This document shows positions 26,042 to 33,420 of a stretch of DNA of 55,230 nucleotides, piece by piece. The position numbers were made by a program, and so were the translations under genes. The stretch comes from an uncultured bacterium (lineage in GTDB: Bacteria > Cyanobacteriota > Vampirovibrionia > Gastranaerophilales > Gastranaerophilaceae), in the NCBI GenBank assembly GCA_902794035.1, contig CADBFN010000008.1, positions 1-55,230 on the forward strand, in the 5' to 3' direction. The notes beneath the pieces are model-generated. The model was given only the letters and a program-made list of their open reading frames with translations. It did no database searches and was not told where the DNA came from. Positions within the stretch are counted from its first letter, which is position 1; each line of letters starts with the position of its first letter.

Positions 26042-26344
26042 CTACCTGATTAATCCTAAAGCCGAAAAAATCATTATAGCTCCAAAACGTATTATAAACT
26101 GAATAAAGAATAATGCGATAACGGCAACTATTGGTGAAAAATCAAATGGTCCCAATGGAGGAATGAATTTTCTGAATAAATTCAGGTACAAATCAACTGA
26201 TGATTTCAGCGCATTCAGAATTGGATTTCTATCCCAATCCAAATTTGGAATCCATGTTAATAAACATCTTACACAAATCATCCAGAAATATATCTGGAAA
26301 CACATATTTATTGCCCATAATATTTTATTTACAATGTCAATCAT
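26042..26344 (-). CDS. YggT family membrane protein
   Basis: 100 aa with two membrane helices (about 10-30 and 70-95) joined by the family signature region (IPNLDWDRNPILN, then FIPPLGPFDFSPIVAVI). YggT relatives in cyanobacteria and chloroplasts (CCB3) help haem attachment to cytochrome b6; others are linked to cell shape or osmotic stress, so the exact role is open. Its start overlaps the previous gene by 4 bp. The placement next to trkA-trkH suits a membrane or ionic role. Confidence 0.85.
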   Translation of the reverse strand: MIDIVNKILWAINMCFQIYFWMICVRCLLTWIPNLDWDRNPILNALKSSVDLYLNLFRKFIPPLGPFDFSPIVAVIALFFIQFIIRFGAIMIFSALGLIR

Positions 26345-26751
26345 TCTTCTTTATCCTCACTTTCGGATTTTTCATTGTCGCTTTTTGTTTCAAATTCCTC
26401 TTTTACGTCGGAAACAACTTTATCAATATATGCGCGTTCATTTTTTTTGATTTGTTCAATAAATTGTTCCGGAGTCATAACAAGAACTTTAGGTTCTTTT
26501 GGCGCATAATATTTTTTATAAATTTTTCCTAACCCCATCATTATAAGAGCTGATGCTATCATTACAAGCATAGGTGAAACAACAAATCCAAAAATCGGCG
26601 GTATTATATAAAACCCTGCAATTTTGAATATGTAATTAAACAATGGAAAATTAGGATTTATATTTGGTACCAGAGCTAAAAAACAAGCCATAACAACAAA
26701 ATATAAATAATAATTAACTAATCTGTATAAAAAAATTATAAATTTAGCCAT
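26341..26751 (-). CDS. YggT-like membrane protein with charged C-terminal tail
   Basis: 136 aa. The first ~75 residues contain two to three hydrophobic segments and a diverged YggT pattern: VPNINPNFPLFN then YIIPPIFGFVVSPMLVMI, paralleling PN-x-P-x-x-N and IPP-x-x-F-x-x-SP in the next gene. Residues 80-136 form a highly charged Lys/Glu tail ending SESEDKEE. Probably a tandem duplicate of the YggT gene that gained a cytoplasmic tail. It starts 7 bp after mtnP and overlaps the next gene by 4 bp. Confidence 0.7.
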   Translation of the reverse strand: MAKFIIFLYRLVNYYLYFVVMACFLALVPNINPNFPLFNYIFKIAGFYIIPPIFGFVVSPMLVMIASALIMMGLGKIYKKYYAPKEPKVLVMTPEQFIEQIKKNERAYIDKVVSDVKEEFETKSDNEKSESEDKEE

Positions 26752-26758
26752 AACAAAC

Positions 26759-27559
26759 CTAGAAATCTATTTTGGTAGAATTTTTACATTCACAATTATC
26801 ATTTTCAGCAGGAATTTTTTCAATCATACTGAATAACAATGATTTTAGATTTTCAACATTACTGTTAAATACTTCCAAAACCGCTTCGTGAGATACAGGC
26901 GGAACATCTCCGACCAAACCTGCATCATAATCCGTGATGAGAGAAATATTCAAAGGACACATATTCAATTCTTTAACCAAATAAGCTTCAGGAAAAGCCG
27001 TCATATTGATAACCTGCCAACCTTGCCTTGTAAAGAAAGCAGATTCAGCTTTTGTTGAAAAACGAGGTCCGTTTACGACAACAACTGTTCCTCCGTCATG
27101 AACTTTTATCCCAAGTTCTTTAGCCGTTTCAACAGCAAGTTTTCTCAATTCAGGACAATAAGTATCAGCTGCAGAAGGGTGCTGAACAACAGGTCCTTCG
27201 AAGAAAGTTGATTTTCTGCCGTCAGTCCAATCTACAAACTGATCGCAAATAACAAAACTTCCCGGTTCAACTTCTTTTTGTAAACTTCCTGCGGCACAAG
27301 GTGAGATAACTCTTTTACAACCTAAATGTTTCATTGCCCAAACATTTGCTCTGAAATTTACCAAATGAGGCGGAATTGAGTGATTTCTTCCATGACGCGG
27401 CATAAATGCAACTTTGTGTTCTCCTATCTTACCGATAAAAACACTGTCACTTGTCGGTCCGTAAGGAGTATCAACTTTAACTTCTTCTATATCACTTAAA
27501 AAACTGTAAAAGCCTGATCCGCCAAAAACACCAATATCAGCTTTGTTTAAAATTTCCAT
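26759..27559 (-). CDS. mtnP: S-methyl-5'-thioadenosine phosphorylase family protein
   Basis: 266 aa trimeric purine nucleoside phosphorylase fold. It begins IGVFGGSGFY and has the phosphate-binding PRHGRNH block, NFRANVWAMKHLGC, and the substrate motif VNGPRFSTKAES; the INMTAFPEAYL segment contains the Met-Thr pair found in MTA-type enzymes. It should release adenine from methylthioadenosine in methionine salvage, although purine specificity among these homologues varies. AAAGGAG lies 7 nt before the ATG. First gene of the run leading to trkH. Confidence 0.92.
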   Translation of the reverse strand: MEILNKADIGVFGGSGFYSFLSDIEEVKVDTPYGPTSDSVFIGKIGEHKVAFMPRHGRNHSIPPHLVNFRANVWAMKHLGCKRVISPCAAGSLQKEVEPGSFVICDQFVDWTDGRKSTFFEGPVVQHPSAADTYCPELRKLAVETAKELGIKVHDGGTVVVVNGPRFSTKAESAFFTRQGWQVINMTAFPEAYLVKELNMCPLNISLITDYDAGLVGDVPPVSHEAVLEVFNSNVENLKSLLFSMIEKIPAENDNCECKNSTKIDF

Positions 27560-27797
27560 ATTAATACTCCTTTAAATTAACAAATTATTCTTATTCTACT
27601 ATCTAATATTTATTTTTATGTGCATATTTTACTATACAAAATATAAATATTCAAATTTGTTAATACAAACAGAATTAGAACAGTACGACAATATGAATCA
27701 TTATATAAATTAACCAACAGACTAATTTAAAGCAAGATATTTTTTTCATTTAATATAAATAATCTTTTTCATACTTCCAGCTATTCTTAATTCCAAT
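27560..27797. other. AT-rich gap before repeat copy A
   Basis: Upstream region of mtnP. No frame with a ribosome binding site is seen. A plus-strand transcript ending at the 27798-27821 hairpin is possible but no promoter is clear. Confidence 0.4.
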
Positions 27798-27821
27798 GAG
27801 GGCATTTGCCCTCTTTTTTTT
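27798..27821 (+). terminator. Terminator-like hairpin joined to repeat copy A
   Basis: GAGGGC (27798-27803), ATTT loop, GCCCTC (27808-27813), then eight T, directly followed by repeat copy A. No plus-strand gene lies upstream. A hairpin of the same form but different sequence precedes copy B at 31902. Confidence 0.7.
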
Positions 27822-28040
27822 GCGAATTTTGTGTCAGGGTGATGCGAACGCAGTGAGCAAACCCGCGGAAGTGAGGACAAAAGTGAATGGCAACGAAGTG
27901 AAATGAACAATTGTCCGAACTTTAACAAAATTAAAGACAAGCCCCGAGCAGAGGCAGGAGCGATAGCGACAGCAGAGCAATTGTGGCAGTAATGAATATT
28001 CTGCCAAATTGCGAACGTTGCCATTTATTGCGAGGGCGTA
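27822..28040 (+). repeat. 219-bp dispersed repeat, copy A
   Basis: Starts GCGAATTTTGTGTCAG and is followed by a second start of the same sequence (28041-28056, first base changed). It differs from copy B (31928-32146) at about five positions. The 3' half contains the GAGCA-stem-GCGA module (27975-28038): AATT-G-TGGCAG pairs with CTGCCA-AATT around an 11-nt loop with one bulged base. An open frame on the minus strand is not credible, because most of the base changes between copies alter the protein and the rRNA-leader copy does not keep the frame. Confidence 0.85.
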
Positions 28041-28085
28041 TCGAATTTTGTGTCAGTACGATGCGAACGAAGTAATTAAATATTA

Positions 28086-28346
28086 CTAATCATCAAATAT
28101 CATAAAATTCTCAGGTAAATCTTTCTCAAGTTCAATCATAAATTGAGATATAGTCATATTAAAGGAACCTGCTAATTTAAACAGTGTTGTTAATTGAGGA
28201 TCTTTCAATCCTCTTTCCAACTCACTCAGTACAGATGATGGAATATCATATTCTCCGCCCAAAAGATATTGACTTTTTGTGCCTCTCAGTCTTTTAACCG
28301 TAGATGCTATAGCATTAAGTATAATGTCTTTTTTCTCTTTTTGCAT
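28086..28346 (-). CDS. XRE-like HTH regulator, 86 aa
   Basis: Small DNA-binding protein: helices at LNAIASTVKRLRG and the HTH around IPSSVLSELERGLKDPQL, followed by FKLAGSFNMTISQFMIEL and a short acidic tail. It is divergently transcribed from the 62-aa LuxR-type gene at 28486, with a perfect 16-bp palindrome at 28380-28395 between them, which suggests that it controls itself and perhaps the neighbour. No Shine-Dalgarno sequence stands out. Confidence 0.75.
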   Translation of the reverse strand: MQKEKKDIILNAIASTVKRLRGTKSQYLLGGEYDIPSSVLSELERGLKDPQLTTLFKLAGSFNMTISQFMIELEKDLPENFMIFDD

Positions 28347-28379
28347 ACTTACATTTTTTATGTATTAATTAAAACATGC

Positions 28380-28395
28380 TATCGCGTACGCGATA
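28380..28395. promoter_or_regulatory. Perfect 16-bp palindrome between divergent regulators
   Basis: TATCGCGTACGCGATA is a GC-rich perfect palindrome in very AT-rich DNA, 34 bp upstream of the HTH start. A likely operator. Confidence 0.6.
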
Positions 28396-28485
28396 ATATA
28401 TTGTACAAATCTTTAAAATAAAGAATATTAATACATTGAATTATTATTAAGTTTTGATATAATTAATAAAAAAAAGGAGAAAATC

Positions 28486-28674
28486 ATGGATAAAAATTTA
28501 TCACCAAGAGAACATGAAGTAGTTCAATATATGTGTAAAGGATTAACCAATGACGAGATAGCAAAAGAAATTAATATAAAAACTTCGACTGTAAAAGCAC
28601 ATCTTAAGTCAGTATATAAAAAGTTAAATGTAAAAAATCGTGTAGAAGCAATATTATATTTCATAAAAAAATAG
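28486..28674 (+). CDS. Stand-alone LuxR/GerE-type HTH protein, 62 aa
   Basis: The entire protein is one LuxR-family DNA-binding domain: LSPREHEVVQYMCKGLTNDE, a recognition helix with IKTSTVKAHLKSVYKKL and a final helix. It has no receiver or ligand domain, as in GerE of sporulating bacteria, so it is not gated by phosphorylation on its own chain. AAAGGAG lies 7 nt before the ATG. The stop codon lies within the downstream terminator stem. Confidence 0.85.
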   Translation: MDKNLSPREHEVVQYMCKGLTNDEIAKEINIKTSTVKAHLKSVYKKLNVKNRVEAILYFIKK

Positions 28675-28703
28675 TGCCTGCATATTGTAAGCACTATTTT
28701 TTT
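28665..28703. terminator. Bidirectional terminator between convergent genes
   Basis: ATAGTGC (28671-28677) pairs with GCACTAT (28691-28697), extended by an A run on the left and T run on the right. It can serve the LuxR-type gene and, on the other strand, the membrane-protein gene ending at 28721. Confidence 0.8.
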
Positions 28704-28720
28704 ATATTTTAGATTTTATA

Positions 28721-29485
28721 TTATTTCATATTTTTTTTGTAAATATCTAACAGATTAGTTGTTTCATCTTCTGCTTCATTGGCTGCAACTGCAACTTTTG
28801 CATCTGTTGTTTTATCATTACCTTTCATTGAAGGTTCAAAAGCATCAGGAGCTTTTTCTTGTTCAGAAATTTCACCGTTTTTCATTTTTTCACGTTTATC
28901 CAGCCATTTTTCAACTTTACTTGCAAATGGAGTTGCAATCAGCGGAACGATTACACGTTTACCGATAATGGTTGCTGCTGCAGTATCTAATACAAACTTG
29001 AATACATCTAATGCACCTTTTTGTACTTTTTCATCAAATACTTTTTCCAAACCGAGTTTTTTCAATACAGGTTCACCTTTTTTAGAAGCCCACATACGCA
29101 TTCTTGATATAGTATTTGATTTTGCTAACGGATTAAATGATTTACTTAACAATTTATTAAATATTTTTCCTGAGTATTTTCTCATTGCAAGGAACATACC
29201 GATCTGAGCAACAATCATTAATAAACCGTTTGTCAAATCTAACGCCGCAACAAATTTACGTTTTTTATCAGGAATTTTTTTGTTATTCATACTCTGAGTA
29301 ACATACATTGCACAACCAATACCATCTTTTGCAATAATTGAACCAACTGTTGCCATTGCCAATGCATCTTCAAGATTCAGGTTAAATTTATCGCCTAACC
29401 ATCTTGCAGGTTTTGCATTAGTTGCTTTTGCAATCCCTTTACCAATTCCTTTTAAAGTACTTGTAGTGACAGATCCGATATTCAT
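28721..29485 (-). CDS. Unknown membrane protein B of a two-gene pair, 254 aa
   Basis: Starts 1 nt inside the stop of the upstream gene (TAATG overlap) behind a strong GGGAGGTGA site, so it is translationally coupled. The N-terminus MNIGSVTTSTLKGIGKGIAK is polar. Hydrophobic or small-residue-rich segments lie at about 40-65, 82-102 and 158-190. A Lys/Glu/Asp-rich tail of about 55 residues ends the protein. Many residues are basic. No enzymatic motif or known family is recognised; with its partner it may form a lineage-specific membrane complex. Confidence 0.75.
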   Translation of the reverse strand: MNIGSVTTSTLKGIGKGIAKATNAKPARWLGDKFNLNLEDALAMATVGSIIAKDGIGCAMYVTQSMNNKKIPDKKRKFVAALDLTNGLLMIVAQIGMFLAMRKYSGKIFNKLLSKSFNPLAKSNTISRMRMWASKKGEPVLKKLGLEKVFDEKVQKGALDVFKFVLDTAAATIIGKRVIVPLIATPFASKVEKWLDKREKMKNGEISEQEKAPDAFEPSMKGNDKTTDAKVAVAANEAEDETTNLLDIYKKNMK

Positions 29486-31038
29486 TATTTGTCACCTCCC
29501 TGTTGTACATTTTGAGGTGCTTTATCCTTTTTTATTCCTGCAAGTTTAGGGAAGAATAATTCCATAAATCTCGGATATACCCAGTTAAGCGCTGTACAAG
29601 TAATAGGTAAGGTAATTAAGACACCAACTCCGATTTTTGTTATTTGATTCCAGCTCTTGTAGTTATTATCTACAAGTTTTTTATATGCTTTTGCTACATC
29701 TTTAAATACTTTTTTGCTCAATTTTTCAACTGTGCTGCTGCTGAATGTGTTTGTGTTTTCCAAAATTGGTTCCATAATTTTGTCACCGCGTTTGAATTTA
29801 CAAGCTTCAGCAACTTTATTTATTGCAGCTTTTATAACATTTTCATCTGCCGCACCAGGAGATTTTATTCTTGCTTCTTTTAGCTGAACTATACGTTTTT
29901 CGAGGTTTTTATTTCTTTCGTGCAATGCATCTTCATAATTTTCTACTGTAAAGCCGTCTGCATAAGATTTACACATTTTTTTGATAGATTCTATACGTTG
30001 TAAAGTTCTTTCAATTCTGTTTGCGCGTAAATCTTCAGGTTTGTCCATGATTTCCTGTAAAATTACTCTTACTTTTGGATTTGTTTCTTTATCAAGAAGT
30101 TCCTGAACAGATTTTCCAACTTGTTCATATAAACCTTTCAGCTCAGTTTCATCCATAGTTTTTCTGACTTTTTCAAGAGGAATATCTTTAAATAATTCTT
30201 TCAGATAGTCTTCATTTTCCATAAGAGTTTGAGCTCTGTCTTTATAGAATACAATTTGATCCTGAGTTTTCTTTAATTTTTTAGCATCGTTAATATATTT
30301 TTGAATTTCTTTATTTACAAGCTCTGCAGTTGTTTTATGATCAAGATTTCTTTCGCCTATAATAATTTTGCCTGTTTCTTCAAGACCATCTGCAACTTTT
30401 TGAATCTGAGAGTCTTTGATTGCATCGACTTTGTTATCAAATGCTTCAGTATATGCATCTCTTCTTGCTTTTGCATCTTTGCTGAACCAAGATGCAACAA
30501 GAGAAGGTTTCTTCATACCTTGTGCATCCATTTCTTTTTTAACATTTGCTTTGATATATGAATCAGTATTTATAACCTGTTGATCCAAATTTAGTCTTGC
30601 ATATTTAGACAATTCAGGGTTATTAAATACTGCATCAAGTCCTTTATCAATATACTTTTGAACTCCTGCCTGGAATAAAATTGCTAAAGCAGCTGAAACA
30701 GGTTGGCGCATAGCAGTATATTGTTTTGTATTTTTAACATCTTCCTTTTCTTCCGGAGTTGCATTTTTTGGAGCATGCACAAATGGGTTATAACCGATAA
30801 ATATCGGAGCTACTAACCCTGTCCCCAAAGCTGTCAGTAAAATACCGCCAATTTCACCTTTTAACCATTCAAAAGATTTCATGACCTCAATTACTTTTTT
30901 ATGATGTAATAAGTTCATCATTTCTTTTTCGGTTTTTGACATACCGGTAAAATGAGGAGTCTTTTTAACACTGCCGGCTTTTAAATTTGGCACATAACCC
31001 CTTGCCTGAGAATTCTGATTAACAATATCTACTTTCAT
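29485..31038 (-). CDS. Unknown membrane/coiled-coil protein A of a two-gene pair, 517 aa
   Basis: Start ATG behind AGGTAGT. Residues 1-35 are a polar leader with the motif KTPHFTGMSK, like the SFGS and AFKA motifs of two other unknown proteins here. Hydrophobic stretches lie at about 64-82 and 115-130 and again near 470-495 (ITKIGVGVLITLPITCTALN). Between them are about 330 residues of charged helix, probably coiled coil. The shape suggests a protein anchored at both ends with a long soluble middle. No homologous family is recognised. A 250-bp AT-rich upstream region with no gene separates it from the next one. Confidence 0.75.
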   Translation of the reverse strand: MKVDIVNQNSQARGYVPNLKAGSVKKTPHFTGMSKTEKEMMNLLHHKKVIEVMKSFEWLKGEIGGILLTALGTGLVAPIFIGYNPFVHAPKNATPEEKEDVKNTKQYTAMRQPVSAALAILFQAGVQKYIDKGLDAVFNNPELSKYARLNLDQQVINTDSYIKANVKKEMDAQGMKKPSLVASWFSKDAKARRDAYTEAFDNKVDAIKDSQIQKVADGLEETGKIIIGERNLDHKTTAELVNKEIQKYINDAKKLKKTQDQIVFYKDRAQTLMENEDYLKELFKDIPLEKVRKTMDETELKGLYEQVGKSVQELLDKETNPKVRVILQEIMDKPEDLRANRIERTLQRIESIKKMCKSYADGFTVENYEDALHERNKNLEKRIVQLKEARIKSPGAADENVIKAAINKVAEACKFKRGDKIMEPILENTNTFSSSTVEKLSKKVFKDVAKAYKKLVDNNYKSWNQITKIGVGVLITLPITCTALNWVYPRFMELFFPKLAGIKKDKAPQNVQQGGDK

Positions 31039-31290
31039 ACTACCTATAAACCTTCCATATATATAGAACCTTCGACAAAGAAAAAATTGCTATCATGCTC
31101 GTCAAATATTAACAAATATTAAGAGCAATATTTTTTTGTTACTAGGAACATATATATCCCGAAACTACTTATTTACTATACACACCCCGATTATTCATAA
31201 GCAGAAACAATTACATTATACATAATAAAAAATAAAAATAAAGATGTATAAAAAAAATTATTTTTTTCTTAACAATATAAATAAATATAT
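31039..31290. other. AT-rich gap upstream of the membrane-protein pair
   Basis: About 250 bp with long A/T runs, probably the promoter region of the minus-strand pair. No gene or strong hairpin is visible. Confidence 0.4.
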
Positions 31291-31722
31291 TTAAAATCTT
31301 ACAATTTTTTTGTTTTGTTTTTTTTCTAATTTTTTCATGACATCTTTAAATGGGATTATCGGTTCCATTTTAAAACCGCAATTTTCGGAAAGAGTACCAC
31401 CCATCGCAAAAAGTTCTTCTTGCGGGTATCTTCGGCAGATTGGAGGACGCCAAAAATGTATTTTACATTTTTTTGTTTCGGTATCAAGATGTTTGCATTC
31501 AAAAATCAAGCCTAACTCATCTTTACCTATAATTTTTAAGCCTGAATAAAAGCTGAATAATCCCTGTAATTTTTCAAATTCTTTTTCATCTTTTAAAACA
31601 TGTCTGAAATGTTTTACATAAATATGAGTACAGCATTGACCGCAACCTTTGCATTTCCCTGTGCGCCAGTAGTGTTTTCTGAATATATGAGCCCATATAA
31701 ATTTTTTCAATTTTTCAAACAT
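31291..31722 (-). CDS. CxxCxxCC (YkgJ-like) metal-binding protein
   Basis: About 143 aa from the ATG at 31722; a GTG two codons upstream is also possible and neither has a Shine-Dalgarno sequence. The cluster C-K-G-C-G-Q-C-C and a later ECKHLDTETKKCKIHFWRPP-I-C-R-R-Y-P block define the zinc/iron-chelating CxxCxxCC family, small proteins thought to bind a metal ion or an Fe-S cluster; their role is not settled. The tail is basic. The gene stands alone. Confidence 0.8.
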   Translation of the reverse strand: MFEKLKKFIWAHIFRKHYWRTGKCKGCGQCCTHIYVKHFRHVLKDEKEFEKLQGLFSFYSGLKIIGKDELGLIFECKHLDTETKKCKIHFWRPPICRRYPQEELFAMGGTLSENCGFKMEPIIPFKDVMKKLEKKQNKKIVRF

Positions 31723-31901
31723 AAACACATGATAGTATCAAAAGCGAATGAGTATTGTTAATTTTTGTAAATTTATATAAGAAAAAAGGCAAAATTATAT
31801 CTTTAGGGTAATTAAGAAATTTGGAAAAAGACATAAATAATTAACCTATATACAGTTTTTAACTGACATAATACTATAACATAACCAAAAATAACCAACC
31901 T

Positions 31902-31927
31902 GACCTCGAAAAGAGGTCTTTTTTTTT
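31902..31927 (+). terminator. Terminator-like hairpin joined to repeat copy B
   Basis: GACCTC (31902-31907), GAAAA loop, GAGGTC (31913-31918), then nine T running directly into repeat copy B. The stem differs from that at copy A but the geometry is the same. Confidence 0.7.
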
Positions 31928-32215
31928 GCGAATTTTGTGTCAGGGAGATGCGAACGCAGTGAGCAAACCCGCGGAAGTGAGGACAAAGGTGAATGGCAAC
32001 GAAGTGAAATGAACAATTGTCCGAACTTTAACAAAATTAAAGACAAGCCTCGAGCAGAGGCAGGAGCGATAGCGACAGTTGAGCAATTGTGGCAGTAATG
32101 AATATTCTGCCAAATTGCGAACGTTGCCATTTATTGCGAGGGCGTAGCGAATTTTGTGTCAGGGTGATGCGAACGCAGTGAGCAAACCCGCGGAAGTGAG
32201 GACGAAGGTGAATGG
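31928..32215 (+). repeat. 219-bp dispersed repeat, copy B, plus a partial tandem copy
   Basis: Full unit 31928-32146, then a second copy of its first ~69 bp (32147-32215), which breaks off at GAATGG. It matches copy A almost exactly. The structured module lies at 32081-32144. The 665-bp gap between the CxxCxxCC gene and aroQ contains nothing else that looks like a gene; 32216-32357 is unique sequence. Confidence 0.85.
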
Positions 32216-32357
32216 TCAAAAAAGAGCGAAAAAAAAAGTCACACTTGATGCGACTTTGAACAATAATCTTGGGAGGAGATTTTGGGATAGTTTGTACATG
32301 CATGATATACCAACATGTCAAGTTTGTAACAAATATAAACAAATATTGTAACAAATC

Positions 32358-32386
32358 TTTACATACAAAATATTTTATGTTATAAT
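32358..32386 (+). promoter_or_regulatory. Near-consensus promoter of aroQ; leaderless
   Basis: -35 TTTACA (32358-32363), 17-bp spacer, -10 TATAAT (32381-32386). The ATG is at 32394, 7 nt after the -10, so transcription should begin at the start codon or one base before it. There is no Shine-Dalgarno site. Confidence 0.8.
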
Positions 32387-32393
32387 TTGATTT

Positions 32394-32849
32394 ATGGAGA
32401 AAGATTTAAACATACTTATCATTAATGGTCCTAATATTAATATGCTTGGTGTAAGAGAGCCTGAGCAGTATGGTTCAAAATCATACAAAGATATTGAAAT
32501 GGAGCTTCATGAATATTCATTTGAGCTTGGTGTTAATATTGAAATTTATCAAAGTAATTGCGAAGGAGAAATTGTTGATAAAATTCAGTATGCGCTTGGG
32601 AATTTTGACGGTATAGTAATAAATGCGGGAGCATATACTCATACCAGTGTCGCTATCAGAGATGCTCTTTTGGCGGTAAAAATTCCAACTGTAGAAATTC
32701 ATATTTCTAACATTTACAGACGCGAAGAATTCAGACATGAATCAATGTTTGCAGATGTTTGTGTAGGGCAAATTTGCGGATTTAAAATCGACAGTTACAA
32801 ACTTGGACTGCAGGGGCTTGTTAATTTCTTAACAAGTGCTAACGACTAA
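32394..32849 (+). CDS. aroQ: 3-dehydroquinate dehydratase, type II
   Basis: Third step of the shikimate pathway. 151 aa, the usual type II size. Starts [19 protein letters not shown], close to the family N-terminus, so the start is secure. The active-site Tyr26 lies in [16 protein letters not shown] (77-86) is the anion/phosphate-contacting strand; the catalytic His103 is in HISN (103-106) with Arg110. Predicted leaderless (see promoter). lemA follows 22 bp downstream and may be cotranscribed. Confidence 0.95.
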   Translation: MEKDLNILIINGPNINMLGVREPEQYGSKSYKDIEMELHEYSFELGVNIEIYQSNCEGEIVDKIQYALGNFDGIVINAGAYTHTSVAIRDALLAVKIPTVEIHISNIYRREEFRHESMFADVCVGQICGFKIDSYKLGLQGLVNFLTSAND

Positions 32850-32871
32850 TTCCGAATAAGGATAATTAATT

Positions 32872-33420
32872 ATGAATAGTACAGTTTTGGCAGTAGTTGC
32901 CATAGTTTTGGTTTTGTTTGTTATAGTTGTTTATAACAGGCTTGTAACTTTGCGTAATTATGTAAAAGAAGCTTTTTCTACAATGGATGTTTACCTTAAA
33001 AAGCGTTGGGATTTAGTTCCAAATCTTATTGAAATTGTCAAAGCTTATGCAGGACATGAAAAAAGTTTACTGGACGATGTTGCAAAACTTCGTTCGGGCA
33101 ATTATTCCGATATGTCTGATAATGATAAAATAGATACAAATAAAAAACTTGGTGAAAGTTTGTCTCAAATTATTGCCGTTGTTGAAAATTATCCTGATTT
33201 AAAGGCAAATGAACACTATGCAAAGCTGATGGAAGAATTAACATCTATAGAAAATGATATTGCTAATTCAAGGAAGTATTATAACGGTTGTGTTCGTATT
33301 TTGAATAATACGGCAGAAATATTTCCAACAAGTCTGATTGCGGGGGTGTTTGGAATTAAAAGTGCAAAAATGTTTGAAATAACGGAAGGTGAAAGACAAA
33401 ATATAAAAACGGAGTTCTAA
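32872..33420 (+). CDS. lemA: LemA family protein
   Basis: 182 aa. One N-terminal membrane helix (4-24) followed by a helical-bundle domain with the family pattern YNRLVTLRNYVKEAFSTMDV, LKKRWDLVPNLIE and the NSRKYYNGCVRILNN block. The C-terminal third is short but complete. AAGGAT lies before the ATG. It directly abuts the DUF2207 gene (no gap), a pairing seen in many bacteria. Function unknown; probably a membrane-anchored partner of DUF2207. Confidence 0.92.
   Translation: MNSTVLAVVAIVLVLFVIVVYNRLVTLRNYVKEAFSTMDVYLKKRWDLVPNLIEIVKAYAGHEKSLLDDVAKLRSGNYSDMSDNDKIDTNKKLGESLSQIIAVVENYPDLKANEHYAKLMEELTSIENDIANSRKYYNGCVRILNNTAEIFPTSLIAGVFGIKSAKMFEITEGERQNIKTEF

Noticed and set aside
27746-28024. 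Minus-strand ORF (MATFAIWQNIHYCHNC...) also present in repeat copy B
   Set aside because: It lies fully in the structured repeat, has no ribosome binding site, and about three of the four codon changes between copies alter the protein. The rRNA-leader copy does not keep the frame.
31846-32130. Second copy of the same repeat-borne ORF
   Set aside because: Same reasons; sequence conservation is explained by the repeat itself.
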